Assembly (NCBI GenBank): GCA_021809105.1
Contig: JAKBAM010000002.1
Span: 62,001 to 126,000 of the forward strand
From: Actinomycetes bacterium
GTDB taxonomy: Bacteria; Actinomycetota; Acidimicrobiia; Acidimicrobiales; Palsa-688
Direction of reading: 5' to 3'
Length of the DNA stretch: 64,000 nt
The position numbers were made by a program, and so were the translations under genes. Shown here piece by piece: positions 51,286 through 59,737 of the stretch. Under the pieces are notes generated by a model that saw only the letters and a program-made list of their open reading frames with translations, did not search any database and was not told where the DNA came from. Each line of letters starts with the position of its first letter. Positions within the stretch are counted from its first letter, which is position 1.

Positions 51286-53549
51286 GTGCACCTGACCGTG
51301 AACGGTCCCACGGCGTTGGGATCTGGGTGCGCGACCTCGCCGGCCACGGCCACGGTCGTCGCCGTCGGGCCGATCAGGAAGGTGACGTCCCCGGGTTCGA
51401 CCCGGAAGCGGAGGTCGGTGCCGTGGAAACCGAGCCTTCCGGCTGGGATCGTGAATCGCAGTCTTACCGTCTCGCCGCTCGTCGCTGCCACCCGGCGAAA
51501 CGCCACGAGCAGGCGGGCAGGCCGACCGACCGACGCGAGCTCGTCGCGTGCGTAGATCTGAACTACTTCGTCGCCCGTACGATCGCCCGTGTTCGTGAGG
51601 GTCACGTCGATCCGGATGTCCTCGGTGGTGGACCCAGCCTGCACGGCGACGTCGTCGTAGGACCACGTCGTGTACGACAAGCCGTGTCCGAACGGGAAGA
51701 GGGGGGTCACGGGCCCGTCCGTGTAGTCGCCGTACATAAGGCTTCGGCCGCCCCCATGGTGGTGGCCTGGGTAGCCGCCCACCTGCCCGACGGAGTGGAG
51801 CAGGGACACCGGCAGGCGTCCACCTGCGTCAACATCACCAGTAAGGACGTCCGCGAGCCCGCGCCCACCCTCGTCACCCGGTAGCCAAGCCATCACGAGG
51901 GCAGCGGCATGTGGAAGGACCTCGCTGAGGGAATGGGCGCGCCCGCCGATCGCCACCACCACGGTCGGTACGCCAGTCGCCGCGGTCTGCTCGATGAGAG
52001 CCAGCTGCTCGGGAGGCAGGCGGAGATCGCTCGCATCGCGGAACTCACCCGACGTGTCTTCCTCGGACATCCCGCTCCGGCCACCGACGAGCACGACTGC
52101 GACGTCGGCGGCAGCCACGTCATCTGCGATCTCGAACCGATCACGAAGAGCAGATCGCGGCGTAGGAACCGGCCGCGCGATCCGGCGCAGGTCGTTGGGT
52201 GAGACAACGTCGGACACGACCTGGTTCGGTCCGATGTGGATGGACCGCCCTGGGAATGAGTAGTCGCCATACAGATTGCGCGCGTCGTCAGCCGACGGGC
52301 CCAGGACTGCGAGGCGTAGTCCCGGCTGCAGAGGAAGCGTCCCGTCGTTGGTCAGGAGCACGATGGAACGGGCCGCCGCGCGCCGGGCCAGGTCCAGATC
52401 CTCGGGTGACTCGATCTCGCCGGCGGCGACGGTTCCGACATACCGGTCGTGGAACAGTCCAAGGGCGGCCTTTTCCCGGAGGACCCGCCGGCAGGCCCGG
52501 TCGACGATCTCCTCGTCGACTCTGCCAGCATGGACCTGGCGGGGGAGTGTCGCGTAGTAGTCATACGACGGGAGCTCGACATCGATTCCGGCCTGCAGGG
52601 CCAGCCTGGCTGCCTCTTCGCGATCTGCGGCTATGTGGTGGAGCCCGTCGAGGTCGTTGACGGAGTAGTAGTCGGCCACGACACAGCCCTCGAAGGCCAA
52701 CTCCCGCCGAAGAAGCTCATTCATGATCTCCGGGGAGCCAACGATAGGGAGCCCGTCGAGATCGTTGTAGGCGTTCATGACGGTGGCGAGGCCGGCTTCG
52801 TGGATGGCGGCACGAAACGGTGCCGCCTCGACGTCGCGCAGCCGCCGCGGCCCCAGGACCACCTGACCGTGATTCAGGCCGCCGAGGGTGGTGCCGTGGC
52901 CCACGAAGTGCTTCCCGCAGGCGTGCACACCTTGGCCTTGCATACCTCGTACGTAGGCGACACCCATACGGCTCGCCAGCTCTGGATCTTCCCCGTAGGT
53001 CTCCTCGAGACGACCCCAGCGGGGGTCCCTGGCGATGTCGAGCACCGGCGCCAGCGCCAGGCGCCCCCCGACCGCACGGACCTGCCTTCCGGTGACTGAG
53101 GCCACCTGCTCCACCAGCTCGGGATCCCACGTCGATGCGAGGCCAATCGCTTGGGGGAAACTGGTCGCCCCGGGCCCCATGAGGCCGGTCAGTGCCTCCT
53201 CATGGGCGATGACTGGGATGGCGAGCCGCGTCCGCTCCTCGAGAAAGCGCTGGATCCGGTCGATAGCCTCGGCCGCCGGTACCGGGTCGAACCCGGTACC
53301 GGCAATACGGGTGATCTGGCCGAGGCCCTGTGACAGGTGCTGCTCCATGAGCTCGTCGCTGAGCTGGCCCTCGACGAGCAGGGCGCTGTACCAGACGCCG
53401 CCGAGCTGAGCGCACTTCTCCTCTAGCGTCATGCGCCCGAGGAGTGCCTCGACCTCGGTCACGGAGTACTCGGCCTTGGCAGCTCGGCGCGGCGTACCGT
53501 CGAGCCCGGCTGTGCCGGCGATCTCGAGATCTTCGTCAAATGAGGTCAC
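51282..53549 (-). CDS. Glycoside hydrolase family 3 beta-glucosidase with fibronectin-III-like domain
   Basis: A 755-residue GH3 enzyme of full three-domain form. The N-terminal TIM barrel has DPRWGRLEETYGEDPELASRMG near 185, KHFVGHG near 220 and the nucleophile Asp in CVVADYYSVNDL near 292; the alpha/beta sandwich covers about 370-620 (TNDGTLPLQ, VVVAIGGRAHSLSEV), and a fibronectin-III-like domain the last 110 residues (VTLTNTGDRTGDEVVQIY). The nucleophile context is VADYY instead of VSDWW. GTG 53549 with AGGGGAGAG upstream is preferred over a start at 53690. No signal peptide. The 3' end lies in the duplicated junction. Confidence 0.9.
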   Translation of the reverse strand: MTSFDEDLEIAGTAGLDGTPRRAAKAEYSVTEVEALLGRMTLEEKCAQLGGVWYSALLVEGQLSDELMEQHLSQGLGQITRIAGTGFDPVPAAEAIDRIQRFLEERTRLAIPVIAHEEALTGLMGPGATSFPQAIGLASTWDPELVEQVASVTGRQVRAVGGRLALAPVLDIARDPRWGRLEETYGEDPELASRMGVAYVRGMQGQGVHACGKHFVGHGTTLGGLNHGQVVLGPRRLRDVEAAPFRAAIHEAGLATVMNAYNDLDGLPIVGSPEIMNELLRRELAFEGCVVADYYSVNDLDGLHHIAADREEAARLALQAGIDVELPSYDYYATLPRQVHAGRVDEEIVDRACRRVLREKAALGLFHDRYVGTVAAGEIESPEDLDLARRAAARSIVLLTNDGTLPLQPGLRLAVLGPSADDARNLYGDYSFPGRSIHIGPNQVVSDVVSPNDLRRIARPVPTPRSALRDRFEIADDVAAADVAVVLVGGRSGMSEEDTSGEFRDASDLRLPPEQLALIEQTAATGVPTVVVAIGGRAHSLSEVLPHAAALVMAWLPGDEGGRGLADVLTGDVDAGGRLPVSLLHSVGQVGGYPGHHHGGGRSLMYGDYTDGPVTPLFPFGHGLSYTTWSYDDVAVQAGSTTEDIRIDVTLTNTGDRTGDEVVQIYARDELASVGRPARLLVAFRRVAATSGETVRLRFTIPAGRLGFHGTDLRFRVEPGDVTFLIGPTATTVAVAGEVAHPDPNAVGPFTVRCT

Positions 53550-53800
53550 GACTCTCCCCTGGTCACAGCTTGGGTACTCCCGATCCCGATACACGCCGAG
53601 CGAGCGCCTCGCCGGGTCGGCAGATGCATACGCTTGCAGACCGTCGCTCGGGTAGCAAGCAGCCACGAGGCGGATGGCTTGCACGGCCAAGGGGGAGCAT
53701 CTGGTTGTGCCCGTTGTGGTGGATTTGCGATCCTCGGTCGAGCTGAAGCGGCGGTCACGGGACGAGCCCGGGCCGACCGGTGGAAGCTCGAGGAGGACAG

Positions 53801-54220
53801 ATGTACCGCAGCATGCTGAAGTCGAAGATCCACCGCGCCACGGTCACTCACGCCGATCTCCACTACGTGGGCTCGCTGACGATCAGCGCCGACCTCATGG
53901 AGGCCGCCGATCTGTTGCCCAACGAGAAGGTCGACATCGTAGACATCGACAACGGAAGCCGGCTCACCACGTACGTGATCGAGGGTCAAAGGGGTGACGG
54001 CACGATCGGGATCAATGGTGCGGCGGCGCGTCTGGTCCACCCTGGCGACACAGTGATCATCATCAGCTACGGCGACTACAGCGCCGAGGAGATCCCGCTG
54101 TATCGGCCCACGGTCGTCCACGTCGACGCTCTCAACCGGGTCGTGGCGACCGACCATGACCCGGCGGCGCCAGTCCCCGGCTCCCACGATCTCCGCAGAG
54201 GGGACGCGGTGCAAGCCTGA
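53801..54220 (+). CDS. panD: Aspartate 1-decarboxylase proenzyme
   Basis: A 139-residue PanD. The N-terminal [16 protein letters not shown] is near-invariant in the family, and the self-cleavage pair Gly24-Ser25 (YVGSLT) generates the pyruvoyl cofactor. Lys9, Arg54 region (NGSRLTTY) and Tyr58 are present, followed by [25 protein letters not shown]. It decarboxylates L-aspartate to beta-alanine for pantothenate and so CoA. GAGGACAG precedes ATG 53801. No panB or panC is near; its location between a GH3 and a transporter lipoprotein is unusual. Confidence 0.96.
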   Translation: MYRSMLKSKIHRATVTHADLHYVGSLTISADLMEAADLLPNEKVDIVDIDNGSRLTTYVIEGQRGDGTIGINGAAARLVHPGDTVIIISYGDYSAEEIPLYRPTVVHVDALNRVVATDHDPAAPVPGSHDLRRGDAVQA

Positions 54221-54275
54221 CGTTCAGGGGGGCCCGGCGGGGTGGGCTCCCAGTTGACGGCATGGCGCCGTATGA

Positions 54276-54291
54276 CTGTTTAAACGAACAG
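54276..54291. promoter_or_regulatory. Inverted repeat CTGTT-N6-AACAG
   Basis: Two perfect five-base arms around TAAACG lie in an AT-richer island between panD and the solute-binding lipoprotein gene. The TTGACC at 54294-54299 and GTATGATAC at 54307-54315 follow. The arrangement suggests the promoter/operator region of the lipoprotein gene, which starts 162 bases on; no exact promoter spacing could be fitted. Confidence 0.35.
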
Positions 54292-54452
54292 GCTTGACCG
54301 CTTGATGTATGATACGACCGAACAGCTCAGGGGGATCTGACGATGCGTCTACGCCACGCTCTGCGCGGCGCGACCACAGTGCCGGGCACCTCTACTCAAC
54401 GCACCATCAAAGCTTCCAGCACCGTTTACCCGATCGAAGGAGAGTCATCGTC

Positions 54453-55697
54453 GTGAGCTCGAGACGGAAGTTGTGGTCCACCGCCTGCGGAGTAGCTGCA
54501 ATCGCTCTCCTGTTGGGGGCGTGCGGGTCCAGCAGCAAGCCGCCGGCGTCGAGCCCGACCTCGGGGGGCTCTCCATCGAGCGCAGCATCTGGTACCCCGA
54601 TAAAGGTGGGCCTCATCTGCAGTTGCTCTGGATCCCCGTTTGGTGTGTTCAACGTGCCGGCGGAGGACGAGTACAAAGCATGGGCGGACTCGGTCAACGC
54701 GGCGGGCGGCATCAACGGGCATCCCGTACAGCTGATCGTCAAGGACGATGCCAACAGCCCTGGCACATCCGTAACTGACATCCAGGCGCTCATCTCCGCC
54801 CAAGTGGTGGCGATCGCTGACACCTCGAACTTCGACTCGGCCTGGGCTAGCACGGTTGCGTCCGCCAACATCCCCGTCGTCGGGGGATACTCAAGTGGTC
54901 CGCCGTTCAGCACCAGTCCCGACTTCTATGCAGAGGGCCAGACCAACGGCTCTGCGATCTACGCGGTCTTGTCCACGGCGAAGGCCGCGGGAGCGACGAA
55001 CCTCGCAAACATTTACTGCGCCGAATCTCCGATCTGCGCGCAGAGCGTGCCTGCCTTCACGGCCACAGGCCAGCAGCTGGGGCTGCCGGTGGTCTACAAC
55101 GCGGAGATCTCGGCAACTGCGCCGAACTACACCGCCCAATGCGTGGCGGCTCAGCAGAAGGGTGTTAAGTCGGTCTTCATCGGGGACGCCTCGGCCATAA
55201 TCGTCCGGGTCGCCACTGACTGCGCCCAGCAGGGATACACGCCGATCTATGTCCAGGAGGCCGGGGGGATGAGTCTCAGTGAGGCCTCCGCCCCGGGGCT
55301 GAAGAGCACACTCCAGCTCGAGTCTCCAACGTTGCCGTTCTTCGCCACGACTTCAGCGGTGCAGGCGTCCAACGCCGCGATGGACAAGTACTTCCCCGGA
55401 GTCCGGGAGAACAACAACGTGTTCACTCAGGACGCATTCACCCTCTGGATCTCGGGCAAGCTGCTGCAGGATGCCATCAAGGCGGGTGGCCTCACAGCGA
55501 GCGGTACGCCGAGCGCTGCTGAGGTGACCACCGGCCTCCAATCGCTGAACGGGGACACCGTAGGTGGCCTGACGTCGCCGCTTACCTTCCCTGCCGGCCA
55601 GGCTCACAACGTCAACTGCTGGTTTACTGCTCGTGTCAGCGGCGGGACGGCAACTGCGACGAACAACAACCAGCCGACCTGTCAGACCGCCGGGTAA
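54453..55697 (+). CDS. LIV-type ABC solute-binding lipoprotein
   Basis: A 414-residue type-1 periplasmic binding protein. The signal sequence ends in the lipobox LLGAC (Cys near residue 24), followed by a Ser/Gly/Pro linker. The mature protein has KVGLICSCSGSPFGVFNVP, WADSVNAAGGINGHPVQLIVKDDANSP and TVASANIPVVGGYSSGPP, as in LIV-type receptors. GAAGGAGAG lies before GTG 54453. No permease is beside it; it may serve the LivH-M-G/MFS-LivF system at 40695-45751 (inference). Two pairs of Cys (SCSG, CAES...C) hint at disulfides. Confidence 0.88.
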   Translation: MSSRRKLWSTACGVAAIALLLGACGSSSKPPASSPTSGGSPSSAASGTPIKVGLICSCSGSPFGVFNVPAEDEYKAWADSVNAAGGINGHPVQLIVKDDANSPGTSVTDIQALISAQVVAIADTSNFDSAWASTVASANIPVVGGYSSGPPFSTSPDFYAEGQTNGSAIYAVLSTAKAAGATNLANIYCAESPICAQSVPAFTATGQQLGLPVVYNAEISATAPNYTAQCVAAQQKGVKSVFIGDASAIIVRVATDCAQQGYTPIYVQEAGGMSLSEASAPGLKSTLQLESPTLPFFATTSAVQASNAAMDKYFPGVRENNNVFTQDAFTLWISGKLLQDAIKAGGLTASGTPSAAEVTTGLQSLNGDTVGGLTSPLTFPAGQAHNVNCWFTARVSGGTATATNNNQPTCQTAG

Positions 55698-55716
55698 TCG
55701 CCTGCTGGCCCTGCTG

Positions 55717-56172
55717 TCATGGGCGGAAGCGCATGGCCTGGAGTGGGATGGAGGGTTCGACTACACCCTGGATGTAGATGTCCATGCGCCGAATCTTGCC
55801 ATCCTCATTGAAGTCGAAGACGTTCATTGAGTTGACAACATTGACTTTGCTGTCCGTGATGTGGCGCTCCTCGATTTCGTAGAAGACCTTGCTGGCAGCC
55901 TCCGTAATCCGCAAGACTCTCGTCTCGAGTCCCTTCCGCCTCGCAAATTGGGTCTGGAACGAGACGAACTCCTGCCAGTTCATAACTTCACGCCAAATGC
56001 CTACCCGCTCGAACTCCTGCGTTGCTACGAGCTCGGCCAGGGGGGCCCACCCAGTGTCTTCGAAACCTGGCTGTTTGGCCTCGTCCAACAGCCGCACGAC
56101 CGTACCAGTGAACTGCATCACCTTGTCGGTGAGGGAGGTGCCGTTCCCTGCGCTTTCGTTGGTGCTATGCAT
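55717..56172 (-). CDS. SnoaL/NTF2-like domain protein
   Basis: A 151-residue NTF2-fold protein with FEDTGWAPLAELVATQEFERVGIWREVMNW-like helices near 45-75 and a C-terminal sheet FYEIEERHITDSKVNVVNSMNVFDF followed by KIRRMDIYIQG. ATG at 56172 is used. The YIQG ending and the RMD motif are typical of SnoaL-type proteins. Function is unknown. It converges with the lipoprotein gene and is divergent from the thioesterase (64-base gap). Confidence 0.72.
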   Translation of the reverse strand: MHSTNESAGNGTSLTDKVMQFTGTVVRLLDEAKQPGFEDTGWAPLAELVATQEFERVGIWREVMNWQEFVSFQTQFARRKGLETRVLRITEAASKVFYEIEERHITDSKVNVVNSMNVFDFNEDGKIRRMDIYIQGVVEPSIPLQAMRFRP

Positions 56173-56235
56173 GCGTACAAGGCTAGCAGCGCTCTGTAAG
56201 GGGCCCAGGATCGGCCTCGCTGGCATAATCGGGAT

Positions 56236-56607
56236 GTGAAAGCGACCTTGGCCCCCGGCATCACCTACGAGGCCCGCCACCTCGTCACCAAGGCGATGTC
56301 CCCCGGACATCTCCCCGTCGACGTGCTGTCCACGCCGTCAATGATCAGCTACATCGAGGCGGCGTGCTCGAACGCGGCAGAGCAGCACCTCGACGGCGAC
56401 GAGGCCACGGTCGGGACTCACGTGTGCGTGAGCCACGACGACGCAGTGCTCGAAGGACGCGAGTTCATCGTCCGGTGCCGTTTGGCGTCGGTGGTGAAGC
56501 GCAGGCTCAACTTCGAGGTGGAGGTCGACGGTCCTGATGGTCAGGTCAGCCGCGGGACCCACCAGCGAGCAGTGGTCGACCCGTCCAGGATGGGCGGAGC
56601 ACCCTAA
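56236..56607 (+). CDS. Hotdog-fold thioesterase (FlK-like)
   Basis: A 123-residue hotdog protein. The N-terminal VLSTPSMISYIEAAC (Thr and Glu) and GTHVCVSHDDAVLEG (His) match the Thr-Glu-His arrangement of fluoroacetyl-CoA thioesterase FlK and its broad family. It should hydrolyse small acyl-CoA thioesters. Start is GTG at 56236. It overlaps the convergent molybdopterin-subunit gene by four bases at the stop. Release of CoA from a dead-end acyl-CoA is a reasonable role. Confidence 0.82.
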   Translation: MKATLAPGITYEARHLVTKAMSPGHLPVDVLSTPSMISYIEAACSNAAEQHLDGDEATVGTHVCVSHDDAVLEGREFIVRCRLASVVKRRLNFEVEVDGPDGQVSRGTHQRAVVDPSRMGGAP

Positions 56608-58958
56608 GGTCGTGCGTGTTCGAGAAGGTCGATGATCGCGGCGGGTGTCAAGGGCAGCCGGTTGATCGATACGTGGAAGGGGGAGAGGGCATCCGCGACT
56701 GCGTTGGCGACGGCCGGCACGGAGCCGAGGACCCCGCCTTCGCCGACGCCCTTGTAGCCGCCTGGACCCGGGCCCGGCGTGTCGAGATGGCCATATTCGA
56801 TCACGGGCACCTCGCCGGCGGTCGGGACGAGATAATCCATGAACGTAGTAGCGACCGGATTGCCGGCCTCATCATATGCGAGGTGCTCGTAGAGGACTCC
56901 GGCGATTCCTTGCACGGTGCCACCTGCGATCTGCCCCTCCACCACATTGGGGTTGATCATGGCTCCACAGTTCTCGCTCACGATGTGGCGCAGCAATGTG
57001 ACGCGCCCGGTGGTGATGTCGACCTCGCAGGTGCAGATATGCGCGGCGTTGGCCCAGTTGAAGCGGGTAACCGCCTTGTAGCGCCCGGTCGCTTCGAGTC
57101 CGGGAGGCACCTCCGGCGGCAGCGCATCGGGTTGGAAGTAGGCGAGCGACGCGATCTCGGAGAATGGGATGGCTACCGCGGGAGTTCCCCGTACGGTCGC
57201 TCGACCTGCGGACAAGTCGATGTCCTCCGGGGCAGCTTCCATGCGGTGGGCGGCGATGGCGACGATGCGCTCCTTGAGTACCCGGGCGGTCTCGCTGACG
57301 GCGCCGGCAGTCATCGAACCACTCCGGCTGCCCTGGGTCCCGGCCCCGAACCCGCTCAACGCGGTGTCACCCTGCATGACGGCCACGTCAGCGATGTCCA
57401 CACCGAGGGCGTCGGCGGTGAGCTGAGCCACGGTCGTCTCGATGCTGTTGCCGCTGGAGCCTCCGGCGACGTAAACGTTGACCTTCCCCGACGGCTCGAT
57501 ACGGATCGTCGCGCCCTCCGTGGAGCTCATGCCTCCCCCCGGGGTTGTGGGTTCGACGTAGTTGCACACGCCTACCCCGAGATAGCGGCCGGCTAGTCGA
57601 GCCCGGGCCTGCTGCCGCCTGAACATGTCATAGCCGAGGATGTCAAGTGCCTGCTCGAAATTCTCGAGGGGAGTGATGTAGTCGAACGGCAGGCCGTTGG
57701 CGTTCGTATAGGGCATATCCGAGGCCCGCAGGAGGTTGCGCCGGCGCAGCTCTACGGGATCAATGCCGATTTGGCGTGCAGCTTTGTCCAGCAGCACCTC
57801 GCGTGCCAGGGACTCGAATACCCATGGCCCCCGGTACGCCGAGCGGCCAGGGGTGTTGGTGTAAATGCACTTAGTGGTGTAGCTGGATCTCTCGACGCGA
57901 TATGGTCCGGGGAATAGCGTGCCGACTGAGGACGTCACCAACACTGGCCATGGCGTCGGGTAGGCCCCGTCGTCCTCGACGTAGTCGATATGCGCTGCCT
58001 GGATGATCCCGTCCTCATCGAGGGCGATACGGACTGATCCGTGCTCGTGGCGTGCCTGGCCCGCCGCCATCAGGTTCTCGCGCCTGTCCTCTATCCACTT
58101 CACCGGGCCGTCGACTTGCAAGGCGGCCAGCATGAGGCACATCTCCTCCCGCTGCACCATCACCTTTTGGCCGAACCCGCCGCCAGTGTCTTTCATCAGG
58201 ACCCGGATCCGGTGTTCCGCCATGCCGAGAAGGCGGGCGCAGAACGCCCGTACCTCGTGCGGTGCTTGCGTGGCCGCCCAGATGGTGATCTCGCCCTGTG
58301 AGTGGTGGACCACGATCCCACGGGTCTCCATCGGTACGGCGGCCTGAGCCTGCTGATAGACCGTCTCGGCGACCACGTGCGTGGCTCCGTCGAATAGCTC
58401 CTCCATGCTTTCGCTCGGGGGAAGGTCGATACCACCAATCAGGTTGCTTCCGTGAGCGGCGTGGACCAGGTCGTCCGCGGCCTCGGCGGTCGTGTAGTCG
58501 ATCACCGGCGTCAGGGGCTCGTAGTCGACCTCCACCAGCTCGCAGGCGTCTTCGGCGATATAGCGGCTCTCGGCGACGACCAGCGCCACAGGGTCACCCA
58601 CGAAACGTACCTCCGCCTCGGCTAGAGGTGGACGAGGAGTTTCAGGACCGCCGGGTCCGAACAGGGTATGCCACTGCTCGTGGACGCCCGGATTTAGCTC
58701 ATCTGCAGTGAATACCGCTATGACACCCGGGAGGGCCACAGCATCGGCGGTGCCTACCCGGATTATGCGGGCCCGGGGGTAAGGGCTGCGGACGAAGCAA
58801 GCGTGGACCATGCCCGGAAGTGCCACATCGTCTACGTACAGGCCTCGACCGGTGAGGAGCCGACTGTCTTCGACCCTGTGGACACGCCCCCCCGAGTAGC
58901 GCATCGGACCTCCAACGGCCAGCGGCGTCTCGGTCGCGCCGATGGAATCCGGGCTCAA
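56604..58958 (-). CDS. Xanthine-dehydrogenase-family molybdopterin-binding (large) subunit, orphan
   Basis: A 784-residue large subunit of the molybdenum hydroxylase family. The Moco contacts are KDTGGGFGQKV near 255, AYRGPWVFE near 380, GSSGNSIETT, GTQGSRSGSM near 570 and the catalytic Glu in KGVGEGGVLG near 745. The AYRGPW motif differs from the AYxCSFR of form I CO dehydrogenase and AYRGAGR of form II, so it is not a CO dehydrogenase. FAD (medium) and 2Fe-2S (small) subunits are absent from the window. The TTG at 58958 overlaps the SDR stop; ATG at 58904 with GGAGG upstream is the alternative. Hydroxylation of an aldehyde, aromatic or N-heterocycle is likely. Confidence 0.88.
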   Translation of the reverse strand: MSPDSIGATETPLAVGGPMRYSGGRVHRVEDSRLLTGRGLYVDDVALPGMVHACFVRSPYPRARIIRVGTADAVALPGVIAVFTADELNPGVHEQWHTLFGPGGPETPRPPLAEAEVRFVGDPVALVVAESRYIAEDACELVEVDYEPLTPVIDYTTAEAADDLVHAAHGSNLIGGIDLPPSESMEELFDGATHVVAETVYQQAQAAVPMETRGIVVHHSQGEITIWAATQAPHEVRAFCARLLGMAEHRIRVLMKDTGGGFGQKVMVQREEMCLMLAALQVDGPVKWIEDRRENLMAAGQARHEHGSVRIALDEDGIIQAAHIDYVEDDGAYPTPWPVLVTSSVGTLFPGPYRVERSSYTTKCIYTNTPGRSAYRGPWVFESLAREVLLDKAARQIGIDPVELRRRNLLRASDMPYTNANGLPFDYITPLENFEQALDILGYDMFRRQQARARLAGRYLGVGVCNYVEPTTPGGGMSSTEGATIRIEPSGKVNVYVAGGSSGNSIETTVAQLTADALGVDIADVAVMQGDTALSGFGAGTQGSRSGSMTAGAVSETARVLKERIVAIAAHRMEAAPEDIDLSAGRATVRGTPAVAIPFSEIASLAYFQPDALPPEVPPGLEATGRYKAVTRFNWANAAHICTCEVDITTGRVTLLRHIVSENCGAMINPNVVEGQIAGGTVQGIAGVLYEHLAYDEAGNPVATTFMDYLVPTAGEVPVIEYGHLDTPGPGPGGYKGVGEGGVLGSVPAVANAVADALSPFHVSINRLPLTPAAIIDLLEHARP

Positions 58959-59737
58959 GGGCCGCCTTCGCCTTTCGGACCGCCATTGATCCAGAGGGTT
59001 TGACCTGAGCAGTAGCTTGACGCGTCGGATGCGAAGAAGTGCACGGCGTAGGCGATCTCCTCAGGTCGCCCGATCCTCCCGATCGCGTTACCCGGAAACG
59101 CGGATCCTTCGTCGAGGTACCGCCGGGCTTCGTCAGTGAGCTGGCCGGTATCCACCGCGCCGACGGCGATGGCATTGACGCGGACGCCCCTGGGGGTCAG
59201 GCCTGCGGCCAGGACGCCCGTCAAATGGTTGACCCCGGCTTTGGCCACGCCGTACGGAGCGGCGTTCGGCATGGTCAGGTAGCTGGCGCCCGAGGAGATG
59301 TTGACTATGGCTCCCTTTCCCGCGGCCATCATGGGCACCGCCGCGCTGCGCGATAGGAGCCACACGCTGTCGAGGTTGAGGGTGAGCAGGTCTCGCCACT
59401 CCTGAAGCGACCACTCCATGAGGGGCTTCAGGGAGCCGCCCCCAGCGTTGTTGACGAGGATATCAATCCGGCCGAACTCGCCCAGCACGGCATCGACCAG
59501 CCCTTCGCACTGGTCGGGGTCCGTCACGTCGGTGGGGACGGCGACCGCCCGGGGTCCCAGCGCCGCGATCTCAGTTGCGGCCTGCTCCAGCGGCCCGGGC
59601 CTCCTGCCAGCCAAGACCACGGTGGCGCCATGCTGAGCGAGGACCGAGGCCGTGGCACGACCGATACCGGTACCGGCGCCGGTGACGATCGCAACCCGAC
59701 CCTGGAGGGAGTGGGGGGACGGCATCACGGCGGTCAA
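58955..59737 (-). CDS. SDR-family oxidoreductase
   Basis: A 260-residue classical SDR: TGAGTGIGRAT near residue 20, ILVNNAGGGS near 95, Ser in NISSGASY near 145, YGVAK near 162, and GQTLWINGG at the C-terminus. The TTG at 59737 overlaps the aldehyde dehydrogenase stop; ATG at 59725 is an alternative start. It lies in one operon with the dehydrogenase upstream and the molybdopterin subunit downstream, which suggests successive oxidation of an alcohol, aldehyde and ring or acid. Confidence 0.9.
   Translation of the reverse strand: MTAVMPSPHSLQGRVAIVTGAGTGIGRATASVLAQHGATVVLAGRRPGPLEQAATEIAALGPRAVAVPTDVTDPDQCEGLVDAVLGEFGRIDILVNNAGGGSLKPLMEWSLQEWRDLLTLNLDSVWLLSRSAAVPMMAAGKGAIVNISSGASYLTMPNAAPYGVAKAGVNHLTGVLAAGLTPRGVRVNAIAVGAVDTGQLTDEARRYLDEGSAFPGNAIGRIGRPEEIAYAVHFFASDASSYCSGQTLWINGGPKGEGGP

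Noticed and set aside
54300-54320. TTGACC and TATGAT as a sigma-70 promoter for the lipoprotein gene
   Set aside because: The two hexamers are only eight bases apart, too close for a -35/-10 pair.
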